Positions 35,546 through 44,084 of a stretch of 64,000 nucleotides of DNA are shown here, piece by piece. The stretch's first letter is position 1, and each line of letters starts with the position of its first letter. The position numbers and the translations under genes are program-made. This DNA is from Martinezella rhizogenes. GTDB lineage: Bacteria; Pseudomonadota; Alphaproteobacteria; Rhizobiales; Rhizobiaceae. Below the pieces are notes generated by a model. The model saw only the letters and a program-made list of their open reading frames with translations, did no database searches and was not told the DNA's origin. The stretch lies in NCBI GenBank assembly GCA_013322215.1, contig JAAMEZ010000058.1, forward strand, positions 1-64,000. Direction: 5' to 3'.

Positions 35546-35611
35546 TTTCCTGCTCCTTGGGGCTCATATCAACATGGCCTGAGGATGCACTGGCGTAAGC
35601 AATGAATGAAG

Positions 35612-35637
35612 CTTATGGTATTTATACAATCCATAAG
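35612..35637. promoter_or_regulatory. LysR-type operator between DUF1127 and lysR
   Basis: CTTATGG (35612-35618) and CCATAAG (35631-35637) form a perfect 7-bp inverted repeat with a 12-bp spacer, a typical LysR dimer site. The right arm overlaps the Shine-Dalgarno region (AAGGA) of the lysR gene, implying autorepression. Confidence 0.65.
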
Positions 35638-35648
35638 GAATTCTTCTG

Positions 35649-36539
35649 TTGCTCAATCTGGATCAGCTGGCCGCCTTTGTGAGCGTCGTCGATCTCGGCG
35701 GCTTTACGGCCGCTGCCGATAAGGTCGGGCTGACGCAGCCTGCCGTCAGCCTGCAGGTGAAACTGCTGGAGCAGCGCCTCGGTGTGAAACTGATCGAGCG
35801 CGTCGGACGACGGGCGCAGCCCTCCCCGGCCGGACTTGACCTGCTACCGCATGCACGGCGCATCATCGAAGCCTGCTCCATGGCGGAGGAGGCAATGACG
35901 CCCTTTCGCGAGGGATGGGTCGGCCGCGTGCGGATCGGCAGCGGCGGCACGGCCTCGATCCATCTGTTGCCGCGTGCCATCGCCATGGCGAAGAAGCGCA
36001 TGCCCGATCTCGAGATCATCGTCCGTGTCGGCAATATCGACGAGATCCTGCGCGATCTCGAATCCAATGCACTGGATCTCGCAGTGGTCGCCCTGCCCGC
36101 CGCCGGCCGCTCGCTCGAGGTCGAACCGTTCCATGAGGATGAGCTTTTGGCCGTCGCCCCCAGAGGAAGCGTGATGCCGGATGGTGGGCCTGATGTGGAA
36201 TTCATGAATGACCGAACGCTATTACTCTATGAAGGCGGCAATACGCGTCGGGCCACGAACGAATGGTTCGAGGCGGAAGGCGTCCGTCCAGAACCGGCCA
36301 TGGAGTTCGGCAGCGTCGAGGCCATCAAGGAGCTGGTCGCCGCCGGTCTCGGATGGTCCATCCTTCCGGACATGGCGCTGAGGCGCGACAAGTCCGATCT
36401 CCTCGTTACCTCGCCGCTCAGGCCAAGGCTCGTTCGACAGCTCGGCATGGTGTTGCGCCGGGACAAGCATCTTACGAAAGGTCTTCGCGAAATCATGAAA
36501 TCCCTTCGCGAAGTTCAAGTGTCGGACCACACGGTATAG
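35649..36539 (+). CDS. LysR family transcriptional regulator
   Basis: The 296-residue product has an N-terminal winged helix (LDQLAAFVSVVDLGGFTAAADKVGLTQPAVSLQVKLLE, here cut for length in two halves by the recognition helix) and a periplasmic-binding-like effector domain (about 90-290). The start is TTG at 35649, with AAGGA nine bases before it. Divergent orientation and the operator point to control of the DUF1127 gene. Effector unknown. Confidence 0.9.
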   Translation: MLNLDQLAAFVSVVDLGGFTAAADKVGLTQPAVSLQVKLLEQRLGVKLIERVGRRAQPSPAGLDLLPHARRIIEACSMAEEAMTPFREGWVGRVRIGSGGTASIHLLPRAIAMAKKRMPDLEIIVRVGNIDEILRDLESNALDLAVVALPAAGRSLEVEPFHEDELLAVAPRGSVMPDGGPDVEFMNDRTLLLYEGGNTRRATNEWFEAEGVRPEPAMEFGSVEAIKELVAAGLGWSILPDMALRRDKSDLLVTSPLRPRLVRQLGMVLRRDKHLTKGLREIMKSLREVQVSDHTV

Positions 36540-36913
36540 CGTAAGTGGAGCATTCTGGTCGGCGGCCTTTCGCTTACGGACTAAAGAGTAGTGTCCATAG
36601 CTGCTTGCTCCAAGAGCAGGTCATTGGCCTCGGGCACGATAGACCGTGATTCGGTCTCGGGATGTTGAAGAGACGGGTCTCGTAACTGGGTGGGCCGAAG
36701 TTCGCCTCAAAAAGCCACGCCACAGGCCGAGAACGGTCATTCCGAGCTCCTCTGTTGCCAAAATTTGAATTGAACCTATATAGAACCTATCGACCATTGC
36801 TTGTGACGTCGCCGAAGAGCCATCAGACTCTCGCCGGATTTCCTCTCAAATAATCGACCTAATTCCGCAAGGTATCGCGGGAGCAACAACGGTTACTTCG
36901 AAAGGAAATCGTT
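36540..36913. other. Long leader region of the cold-shock gene
   Basis: 374 bases without a supported gene. AACCTAT occurs twice, at 36773-36779 and 36784-36790, 11 bp apart (one helical turn), and may be a factor-binding site. The last 100 bases probably form a long 5' leader, as in many csp mRNAs. A short GACCG/CGGTC hairpin lies near 36642-36656. Confidence 0.4.
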
Positions 36914-37123
36914 ATGAACACTGGTACTGTAAAGTGGTTTAACTCCACCAAAGGCTTCGGCTTCATTCAGCCTGATGATGGCAGCACGGACGTCTTTGTC
37001 CATATTTCAGCAGTAGAGCGCGCCGGCATGCGGTCGCTGAGCGATGGTCAGAAGATCACTTATGACATCGTGCAGGATCGTAGATCTGGTAAGAGCTCGG
37101 CTGACAATCTTCGGGCCGCATAA
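36914..37123 (+). CDS. CspA-family cold-shock protein
   Basis: The 69-residue single cold-shock domain has RNP1 KGFGFIQ and RNP2 VFVHIS. It binds single-stranded nucleic acid as an RNA chaperone. AAGGAAA lies just before the ATG. A terminator at 37182-37208 separates it from the next genes, though read-through is possible. It heads a cluster with an S21 protein. Confidence 0.95.
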   Translation: MNTGTVKWFNSTKGFGFIQPDDGSTDVFVHISAVERAGMRSLSDGQKITYDIVQDRRSGKSSADNLRAA

Positions 37124-37181
37124 ATTTGTCACGGCTCTGCGCGACCACGGATGTACTGGCGCGCGGAAGCTATGACCGAGG

Positions 37182-37208
37182 AAGGTCGGGATACGTCCCG
37201 GCCTTTTG
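37182..37208 (+). terminator. Terminator after the cold-shock gene
   Basis: AAGGTCGGGA pairs with TCCCGGCCTT (one G-U pair) over a 4-nt loop, followed by TT. It lies 59 nt after the stop codon. Confidence 0.75.
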
Positions 37209-37232
37209 CTTTTCATTCAAACGGAGAACGAC

Positions 37233-37514
37233 ATGGCCCATGGTCGTTACCGGCCGGGCGACAGTATCGTCCTGAAGCCTGGAATTTTCGGAAGCATCCA
37301 ACCCGCCGGCAGCGTGGTGTCTGTGATGCCGCTCTCACAGGGCGTTGTTCACTACCGCGTCCGCTTCCAGAACGAGAATTTCGAGCGGAGCATCCGTCAG
37401 GATGATATCGACGTTGAGGCCTCCCCATCGTCGCTTTCGCCAGCGCAAGCCGAGATACCGCAGATATCGAAATCAAACTGGATCAACTCGAATTTGATCC
37501 GTACCAAGAAATAA
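37233..37514 (+). CDS. Small conserved-looking protein of unknown function
   Basis: The start at 37233 (MAHGRYRPGD) has GGAGA eight bases upstream. The 93-residue product has a beta-rich first half (a small barrel-like pattern, GDSIVLKPGIFGSIQPAGSV) and a polar tail rich in Ser, Asn and Lys. I recognise no named domain. Its position between csp and rpsU suggests a role in the same stress/translation context (inference). Confidence 0.65.
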   Translation: MAHGRYRPGDSIVLKPGIFGSIQPAGSVVSVMPLSQGVVHYRVRFQNENFERSIRQDDIDVEASPSSLSPAQAEIPQISKSNWINSNLIRTKK

Positions 37515-37542
37515 ATACAGCGCGAGCTGAGAAGGAGACACT

Positions 37543-37833
37543 TTGCAGGTTCTGGTCAGAGACAACAACATTGAACAGGCGCTCCGCGTCCTGAAGAAGA
37601 AGTTGCAGCGCGAAGGCGTTTTCCGGGAAATGAAAGCCCGCAGCGCCTATGAAAAGCCATCCGAAAAGCGTGCCCGCGAAAAGGGCGAAGCGGTCCGCCG
37701 CGCCCGTAAGCTTGCCCGTAAGCAGGCTCAGCGCGAAGGCCTGTTGCCGGCGCCAAAGAGGAAAGTCATGACATCAGGTCGTGGACGTCCGCCGTCTCTT
37801 ACAAAAACGCCCGCTGATAACGGAGAAGCATGA
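37543..37833 (+). CDS. rpsU: 30S ribosomal protein S21
   Basis: The 96-residue product matches S21 (VLVRDNNIEQALRVLKKKLQREGVF, basic helices with EKPSEKRAREK and ARKLARKQAQREGL). The start is TTG at 37543 with AAGGAG seven bases upstream. A C-terminal extension of about 25 residues (after KRKV) goes beyond the usual length. Rhizobia often carry more than one S21; this may be the accessory, stress-linked copy. Confidence 0.93.
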   Translation: MQVLVRDNNIEQALRVLKKKLQREGVFREMKARSAYEKPSEKRAREKGEAVRRARKLARKQAQREGLLPAPKRKVMTSGRGRPPSLTKTPADNGEA

Positions 37834-38039
37834 CAAAGTCGAAAGACAATCTCTTCAAGCCCGAAAAGCCCTCTGCACAGGCCAAGTCCGAGCAGACGAC
37901 GTCGATTGCCAAAGGTATCGTGGCCGATGAAGCATCTGCTCGGCAGAAAAAGACAGACAGGCTTCGCGCGCTTCGTTTGGCGCAAGAGGCGGAGCTAGCA
38001 CCGGCGCCGAAAGCAAAAAAGAAAAGCAAGAAGGAATAG
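37830..38039 (+). CDS. Small basic protein of unknown function
   Basis: The 69-residue protein is rich in Lys and Ala (ends APKAKKKSKKE), probably disordered and helical. It starts at the ATGA overlap with rpsU, so it is translationally coupled to S21. No domain recognised. A role with ribosomes or RNA is only inferred from context and charge. Confidence 0.65.
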   Translation: MTKSKDNLFKPEKPSAQAKSEQTTSIAKGIVADEASARQKKTDRLRALRLAQEAELAPAPKAKKKSKKE

Positions 38040-38318
38040 AGACCGCCCGAGTGCGGCTCCGTTTCCTTCGATCGACTTGCGGCCGTACCCCTTGCGGATC
38101 GACAGCGCCATTGCAGGTCTGCTGTGGGGACAGCCGCAAGAAATATGTTCGTTCTCCTGTCAGAGTAGCTACGCACCAATATTCCGGCGGGCTCCCGCCT
38201 CGGGGCTACAAGAGTGGTTATCTACGGGAATTGGTTCTCGGGGACGAGCTTCTGCGTTGTCGCCAAGAGCACTGGACAACCTCAGACGGTAAGACGGTGA
38301 TGGCGCCGATCCGACCGT

Positions 38319-38975
38319 CTATCTAAGCCGTTTTCGGCGCTCGATCTCCTCTTCGGACGGATTTTCCCCAACGAAGGAACCGGTCTTCACCGGGCCATCC
38401 GGCTTATAAGTCGCAAAGATGACCCCGGTCGGGGAAGAGTGGGTGCGCAGTAGTTTCATGGCCGCGGGAACTGCCCCGCCGGCGAACAGCTTTTTGCCGC
38501 CGCCCAGCACGACCGGAAAGATCATTAGCTTGAATTCGTCGATCAGTCCGTGGCGCAACAGGGTCTGGATGAGATCGCCACTTCCCTGGATAAGGAGATC
38601 TGGCCCCTCTTCCGCCTTCAATTCCTTGATCCCTGCCACGACATCTTTGCCGAGAGACTGGCTTTTGTTCCATTTCAGATCGGCATCGCCGTGCGTCGCA
38701 ACATATTTGATGACGCTGTTAAATCTATCGGCAATCGGATCGTCACCCTCGACGTAAGGCCAGAAGGCAGCGAAAATGTCATAGGTCTTGCGTCCAAGTA
38801 GCAGATCGAACGGCTTTTCGAACAGTTCGAAGAGCGCCTTGCCGGTTTCTTCGTCGGAGTAAGGAAATACCCAGCCACCATACTCAAAGCCGCCTGTGGG
38901 GTCCTCGTCCGGGCCGCCCGGTGCCTGCATGGCGCCGTCGAGGCTGATGAATGTTGCTGCTATTACTTTGCGCAT
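38319..38975 (-). CDS. Dihydrofolate reductase-like (RibD C-terminal) family protein
   Basis: The start at 38975 has GGAGGA seven bases before it; the longer frame to 39035 lacks support. The 218-residue product begins MRKVIAATFISLDGAMQAPGG, with LLGRKTYDIFAAFWPY near residue 60, LLIQGSGDLIQTLLRHGLIDEF near residue 130 and GGGKKLF. This is the YyaP/YwjB-type RibD_C reductase family, NADPH-dependent. Substrate unknown. Confidence 0.88.
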   Translation of the reverse strand: MRKVIAATFISLDGAMQAPGGPDEDPTGGFEYGGWVFPYSDEETGKALFELFEKPFDLLLGRKTYDIFAAFWPYVEGDDPIADRFNSVIKYVATHGDADLKWNKSQSLGKDVVAGIKELKAEEGPDLLIQGSGDLIQTLLRHGLIDEFKLMIFPVVLGGGKKLFAGGAVPAAMKLLRTHSSPTGVIFATYKPDGPVKTGSFVGENPSEEEIERRKRLR

Positions 38976-39202
38976 GATGTCCTCCTTTTCTGGCATAGTG
39001 CCCGAAGGACGTCTCGTCGGTTTCGATCCCGACATATCATCGATTATTTTTTAAACACGCAATCTAACGTTCGCGTTGGACTTGTGACCGATTGACTCTT
39101 GAACGCCGCCACGGAATCGGCAAAATTCATCCTATCAATATTTTCCTTGAGATACGAACCCGTCTGCGGGCCCGCCTCATTTAATTATGCCTGGATAAAA
39201 GC

Positions 39203-41095
39203 GTGAGCAGCGATTCATCAAGAAGCGCGGCGAAGTCACTGGCTTCGCGTGCGCATGTCAATGCGGTCGGTTGGGGCCAAGGCCTGTCGACGATCGTCCG
39301 GATCACCCATATGACGCTGCGCCATCCCTGGCAGACCAGCTTTGCCATTGGAGCAACTTTTATAGCTGCAACGTTGCAGCTGACGATCCCGCGCTTGCTG
39401 GGCCGCGCCGTCGACCAGACACAGACGGCGGTTGCAGGTGGTGCCGCCGGGCAGATCGCCGAAAATGCCTTGATGACAACCGCTCTGCTTTTGCTCGTCG
39501 TCAGCATTTTGCGCGGCCTGTTCACCATGGTACAGAACTACTATAGCGAAGCCGTTGGCCATCATATGGGCTATGAGCTTCGGCTCGCCTGCTATGAGAA
39601 GATCCAGCAGCTCTCCTTCAGCTTCCACGACAAGGCCCATTCCGGCGATCTCATCACGGTCGGCCTGCTCGATCTTGAAGGCGTGCGCATGTATTTCTCC
39701 ACGGCGCTGGTGCGCATGGTGCTGCTCACCATGCTGATCGGCGTCGGCGCCTATATGCTGCTGTCGACCGATGTGGCGCTTGGCCTGCTCGCCTTGAGCT
39801 TCGTACCCTTCGTCGCGTGGCGCTCTTCCGTCACTCAGCTGCGGTTGCGGTCGACCTGGCTCGACCTGCAGGAGCGCCTCTCGGTGCTGACGCGCGTGAT
39901 GGAGGAAAATCTCGGCGGCATCCGCGTCGTCCGCGCCTTCGCCGCGCAGGCGCACGAGCTCATGAAGTTCGACCGCGCCTCGCACAATGCGCTTTCCCTC
40001 GCTCATCGGCGCGTCGGTATCCGCGTCATCAATACCAGCGCGATGAACCTCTCCTTCTTCGTGTCGATGGGGCTCGTGCTCTGGCTCGGCGGCCTCAAGG
40101 TCATCAATGGCGAAATCAGCGTCGGCACGCTGGCCTCCTTCCTGACCTTCATGACCATCCTGCAGATGCCGGTGCGTCAACTCGGGTTGATGGTGAATGC
40201 CTTCGCCCGCGCATCGACCTGCGGTTCGCGCCTGTTTGAGCTTCTCGATCTCGACATTCCCATCAAGGATGCCCCGGACGCCAGGCCGCTCGTCGTGACC
40301 GAAGGCACGCTGCGGTTTGAGAATGTCGACTTCAGCTATCCGGGCTCGGAAATGCGGCCGGTGCTTAAGGATATCTGTTTCGAAGCAAAGCGCGGCGAGA
40401 CGATCGGCATTGTCGGACCACCCGGCAGCGGCAAGTCCACCATCGCGCATCTCATTCCGCGCTTTTACGACGTCACGGCCGGGCGGATCACTCTCGACGG
40501 CCAAGATATCCGCAAGGCGACGCTGCAATCGCTGCGGCAGAATGTTGCGGTCGTGCAGCAGGATTCCTTCCTGTTCACGACGAGCATCGAGAACAATATC
40601 GCCTATGGCGACCCTTGGGCGAAGGAACCCCGTATCGAACGGGCCGCCGAGTCGGCGCAGCTGCACAATTACATTCTCGGTCTGCCGGCCGGCTATACCA
40701 CAATCGTCGGCGAGCGCGGCGTGTCGCTATCCGGCGGCCAGCGTCAGCGCCTGACCATCGCCCGGACATTGATGCTGAAGCCCGCCGTGATGGTATTCGA
40801 CGATTCCACAGCTGCGATCGACGCCGCGACGGAGCAGCGCATCCGCAGCGCTATGAAGCGTTTCGCTCGGGACCGCGTGACGCTGATCGTCGCCCACAGG
40901 CTGAGTTCGCTGATGCATGCCGACCAGATCCTCTTCATCGAGGATGGCGAGATCGTCGAGCGCGGCACCCATGAACAGCTCCTTGCCGCGGGCGGGCGGT
41001 ACAAGGCGCTCTACGATCTACAGGTTCGGCCGGAGGACGATGTCATCAGGACATCCGGCGTCGGCACGCTCGAAAGGGCGAAAAGGGAGGTTTGA
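39203..41095 (+). CDS. ABC exporter half-transporter, subunit 1 (Walker B Glu replaced)
   Basis: The 630-residue product has an N-terminal six-segment membrane domain (about 50-330) and a C-terminal ATPase. Walker A is GPPGSGKST, the signature is LSGGQRQR, Walker B is VMVFDDSTAAID, and the H-loop is VAHRLSS. The catalytic Glu after Walker B is Asp here. The start is GTG at 39203. The next gene follows with 2 nt between the stop and its ATG, so the two form a heterodimer. Confidence 0.92.
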   Translation: MSSDSSRSAAKSLASRAHVNAVGWGQGLSTIVRITHMTLRHPWQTSFAIGATFIAATLQLTIPRLLGRAVDQTQTAVAGGAAGQIAENALMTTALLLLVVSILRGLFTMVQNYYSEAVGHHMGYELRLACYEKIQQLSFSFHDKAHSGDLITVGLLDLEGVRMYFSTALVRMVLLTMLIGVGAYMLLSTDVALGLLALSFVPFVAWRSSVTQLRLRSTWLDLQERLSVLTRVMEENLGGIRVVRAFAAQAHELMKFDRASHNALSLAHRRVGIRVINTSAMNLSFFVSMGLVLWLGGLKVINGEISVGTLASFLTFMTILQMPVRQLGLMVNAFARASTCGSRLFELLDLDIPIKDAPDARPLVVTEGTLRFENVDFSYPGSEMRPVLKDICFEAKRGETIGIVGPPGSGKSTIAHLIPRFYDVTAGRITLDGQDIRKATLQSLRQNVAVVQQDSFLFTTSIENNIAYGDPWAKEPRIERAAESAQLHNYILGLPAGYTTIVGERGVSLSGGQRQRLTIARTLMLKPAVMVFDDSTAAIDAATEQRIRSAMKRFARDRVTLIVAHRLSSLMHADQILFIEDGEIVERGTHEQLLAAGGRYKALYDLQVRPEDDVIRTSGVGTLERAKREV

Positions 41096-41097
41096 CA

Positions 41098-42999
41098 ATG
41101 TCGGAAATCACCGAAACCGAGCGCAACGATGTGCGCGAGGATGGTCGCCGCCCTCCCCGTGCAGTCGTCGGCTCGCACCGCGTCGAAGAGGAGATCTTCG
41201 GCAAGGTCTTCGACAGCAAGATCATTCGCCGCATCTGGGCTTTCGTCAGCCCCTATCGCCGGCAGATCTATATCTCGGTTGTCGCCGTCCTGCTCTTCAC
41301 GGCCTCGCAGATCGTCATTCCGCTCGTCATCCGCCATGCGATCGACGGTGCCATGGCGCCTGGCGCCGTGGACTATTCGGCGCTCTGGCTTTCTCTGGGG
41401 ATTTTCACGGCGGCAATTCTCGTCAATTACGGGGCGAGCTACGTGCAGGAAACCTATGTCGGCCAGGTGGCGGAAGAGGTTCTGTTCGATATCCGCCGGG
41501 CAATGTTTGCGCATCTGCAGCGCGTCTCGCTGTCTTTCATGGACAAAACCGAGGTCGGACGCCTGATGTCGCGCTTACAGGGCGACGTTAATTCTATGCA
41601 GGAATTCCTTGAAACCTCAGTGCTTTCCGTCGGTGACATCGCTTTGCTTTTCGGTATCGTCATCGTCATGCTGTCGCTCGATTTCCGGCTCGGCCTGCTG
41701 ACGCTTTCCGTCATGCCGATCCTCTTCATCGTGCGGCTGTTCTGGCTCCCGAAGGCCCGCGTCGCCTTCATGAACGCGCATGAGACCAACTCCGTCACCA
41801 ACGGCGCGCTGGCGGAAGCGATCCATGGTGTGCGTGCAGTCCAGGGCATGCATCGGCAGAGCGTGAACTTCTCGCTTTTCGACGACAAGGCCCATGCGAA
41901 CCTTCAGACGCACCTGACGGCGGCGCGCTATGCCCAAGTCATGGTGCCGATCGTCGACACGCTGACCGGCATGGCCATGGCGATCGTCATCATCGTCGGT
42001 GGTTCGATGGTGCTGAACCACAGGCTCGATGTCGGCATCATGGTCGCCTTCCTGTTCTACATTCAGCGCTTCTTCGACCCGATCCGCTCACTCACCATGC
42101 AGTATTCGGTGATGCAGCGCGCCATGGCCTCCGGCCAGCGGTTGACCGAGGTGCTCGACGTTCCGGTCGACATCAAGGATGCACCCGACGCCATTGAGCT
42201 ATCGCCTGATATGGACGGCTCGGTCGAGTTCCGCGACGTGGTCTTCGGCTACGATCCCAAGCATCCGGTGCTGAAGAATGTCAACTTCAGGGTCAATCCC
42301 GGCGAAACCGTAGCGTTGATCGGGCCGACAGGTTCGGGCAAGTCGAGCTCGATGGCACTCATCCATCGCTTCTACGACGTGCAGCAGGGCCAGGTACTGG
42401 TCGGCGGTCATGACGTGCGCTCCCTCATCCAAGATTCGCTCGGCCGCCAGATCGCCATGGTGCTGCAGGAGCCATTCCTGTTCACAGGCACGGTGCTGGA
42501 GAACATCCGCTACAACAAGACGGAAGCGACGCGCGAGGAGATCATCGAGGCGGCCAAGGCGGTCGGCGCGCATGAATTCATCATGCGTCTTCCGGATGGT
42601 TACGACTCGGTCCTTGGCGAGCGCGGCGGTGGTCTCTCGCTCGGCCAGCGCCAGCTCGTCAGCTTTGCCCGCGCCCTTGTCGCCGACGCCAAGATCCTCG
42701 TGCTCGACGAAGCGACGGCGAACATCGACAGCTATACCGAGATGCTGATCCAGAAGGCGCTGGTGAAGCTGCTGGAAGGCCGCACCGGCCTCGTCATCGC
42801 CCATCGTCTGGCGACCATCCGCGAGGCCGACCGTATCATCGTGCTGCAAAACGGCCAGCTGCTCGAAAGCGGCAACCACAATCAGCTGATGGCAAACGGC
42901 AAGCTTTACTCGAAACTCTATAACCTCAATTATGCGTCCTTCGACGATATTCCGGAGGAGGAAGTCTCCGCTTCGGTGCCTGCGGAGTCGCGGACCTGA
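41098..42999 (+). CDS. ABC exporter half-transporter, subunit 2 (degenerate signature)
   Basis: The ATG at 41098 (MSEITETE) with GGGAGG eight bases upstream is preferred to the TTG at 41092. The 633-residue product has six membrane segments (about 60-350), Walker A GPTGSGKSS, an intact Walker B ILVLDEATANID and H-loop VIAHRL. Its signature reads LSLGQRQ instead of LSGGQ. Together with the Glu-to-Asp change in subunit 1, both defects fall in the same composite ATP site, as in BmrCD/TM287-288-type heterodimers. Confidence 0.93.
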   Translation: MSEITETERNDVREDGRRPPRAVVGSHRVEEEIFGKVFDSKIIRRIWAFVSPYRRQIYISVVAVLLFTASQIVIPLVIRHAIDGAMAPGAVDYSALWLSLGIFTAAILVNYGASYVQETYVGQVAEEVLFDIRRAMFAHLQRVSLSFMDKTEVGRLMSRLQGDVNSMQEFLETSVLSVGDIALLFGIVIVMLSLDFRLGLLTLSVMPILFIVRLFWLPKARVAFMNAHETNSVTNGALAEAIHGVRAVQGMHRQSVNFSLFDDKAHANLQTHLTAARYAQVMVPIVDTLTGMAMAIVIIVGGSMVLNHRLDVGIMVAFLFYIQRFFDPIRSLTMQYSVMQRAMASGQRLTEVLDVPVDIKDAPDAIELSPDMDGSVEFRDVVFGYDPKHPVLKNVNFRVNPGETVALIGPTGSGKSSSMALIHRFYDVQQGQVLVGGHDVRSLIQDSLGRQIAMVLQEPFLFTGTVLENIRYNKTEATREEIIEAAKAVGAHEFIMRLPDGYDSVLGERGGGLSLGQRQLVSFARALVADAKILVLDEATANIDSYTEMLIQKALVKLLEGRTGLVIAHRLATIREADRIIVLQNGQLLESGNHNQLMANGKLYSKLYNLNYASFDDIPEEEVSASVPAESRT

Positions 43000-43014
43000 G
43001 GCTGGGAGGCATAA

Positions 43015-43431
43015 ATGCCCGATATTGCAATGGGAGCACTAATCCAGAACGGAACCATTCTGCTTGCGAGACGAAGTTCCAAACGCAATGTACATCCAAA
43101 TCGCTGGAGCCTACCCGGCGGCCATATCGAGGATGGTGAAGACGCCGAGACGGCCCTACGGCGAGAACTTATGGAAGAAATAGGCGTCACGCCCAGGCAG
43201 TGCCGGCTTGTCGGGAAATTCGTCTCCGAGGGCTCGATCGAGGCATCCGCTACGTTCCACATCTACCATATCGATGAGTGGTACGGTCATCCGCACCTCA
43301 TTGACGATGAACATACCGAACTAACTTGGTTTACCGCCGCTGCGATAGAACGAGAATCCGAACTGGCCCCGCCCCAGCTTGGTGAAATGCTTGGCAGGTT
43401 GATCGTGCGTCCGGATGCGGAGTCCGTTTAG
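43015..43431 (+). CDS. Nudix hydrolase
   Basis: The 138-residue product has the Nudix box GHIEDGEDAETALRREL with MEEIGV, all catalytic Glu in place (about residues 38-60). It hydrolyses nucleoside diphosphate-X compounds; the substrate is unknown. GGGAGGC lies six bases upstream of the ATG. It follows the ABC exporter genes after 15 nt and may share their transcript. Confidence 0.92.
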   Translation: MPDIAMGALIQNGTILLARRSSKRNVHPNRWSLPGGHIEDGEDAETALRRELMEEIGVTPRQCRLVGKFVSEGSIEASATFHIYHIDEWYGHPHLIDDEHTELTWFTAAAIERESELAPPQLGEMLGRLIVRPDAESV

Positions 43432-43470
43432 GCTCCGCGACGACGTCGCACTTGATCGAGGTGCCAAAGC

Positions 43471-43962
43471 CTAACTCGTATAAATAATCTGCTCTGCGCA
43501 GAACCGGCACAAACGCCTTACTTCTTTCATGCCGATCTTTTCGAGCAAACGGCACGATGCGGTGTTGGCAGCCTGGGTTTCCGCTATCAGCCGGTCAAGC
43601 TGCATATCCTCAAGGCCATATTCGAGGACGCGCCTTGCCGCCTCGGTCGCAAAACCCGAACCCCATGAGCCGACACAAAATTGGTACGACAGCTCGGAAT
43701 CCCTACCGTCCGTATGATCCGAAATGGAAACAAGGCCAAGTGGTTGCCGCGTATCCTTGGTTTCGACCAGCCATATCATCTGTCCATCCTGAGCAAGGAA
43801 ATAGGCATTGATCGCCGCTTCAAGGCGGGCGACGGGAATAGGCCCGCCAAGAAATCGACGTACGTTGTCGTCGGTTATCAGCTCCCTCACGAAGCCTCTA
43901 TCGGACCTTATAACGTCGCGCAAACGCAAACGCTGGGTCACTAGATTTCGCTGCCCACCCAT
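43471..43962 (-). CDS. GNAT acetyltransferase (RimJ/RimL-like)
   Basis: The start at 43962 (MGGQRNLVTQRLRLRDV) gives 163 residues; the frame's first ATG at 44052 would cover the hxlR operator and is rejected. TQRLRLRDV, the GSWGSGFATEAARRVLEYG acetyl-CoA loop (about 105-123) and NTASCRLLEKIGM match RimJ/L-type GNATs. Substrate unknown. It is divergent from the HxlR regulator and may be co-regulated by the operator between them. Confidence 0.85.
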   Translation of the reverse strand: MGGQRNLVTQRLRLRDVIRSDRGFVRELITDDNVRRFLGGPIPVARLEAAINAYFLAQDGQMIWLVETKDTRQPLGLVSISDHTDGRDSELSYQFCVGSWGSGFATEAARRVLEYGLEDMQLDRLIAETQAANTASCRLLEKIGMKEVRRLCRFCAEQIIYTS

Positions 43963-44041
43963 ATCGTTCTCTAATTGTCCGAGCCCAATTTCCTGCCCGC
44001 AAGCCATCCAAACCAAAACGGCCGTTTTACGGCCCCATATA

Positions 44042-44064
44042 GTAACTTGCATTATGCTAGTTAC
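44042..44064. promoter_or_regulatory. HxlR operator, near-perfect 23-bp palindrome
   Basis: GTAACT...AGTTAC with inner GCA...TGC; only positions 7, 12 (centre) and 17 deviate from twofold symmetry. It lies 20 nt before the hxlR start and 79 nt from the divergent GNAT gene. Placement fits HxlR autoregulation and control of the GNAT. Confidence 0.7.
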
Positions 44065-44084
44065 CCATGCTATCTGCCTTGCCC

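Noticed and set aside
39236..40666. 476-codon minus-strand frame
   Set aside because: Antisense shadow of the first ABC exporter gene.
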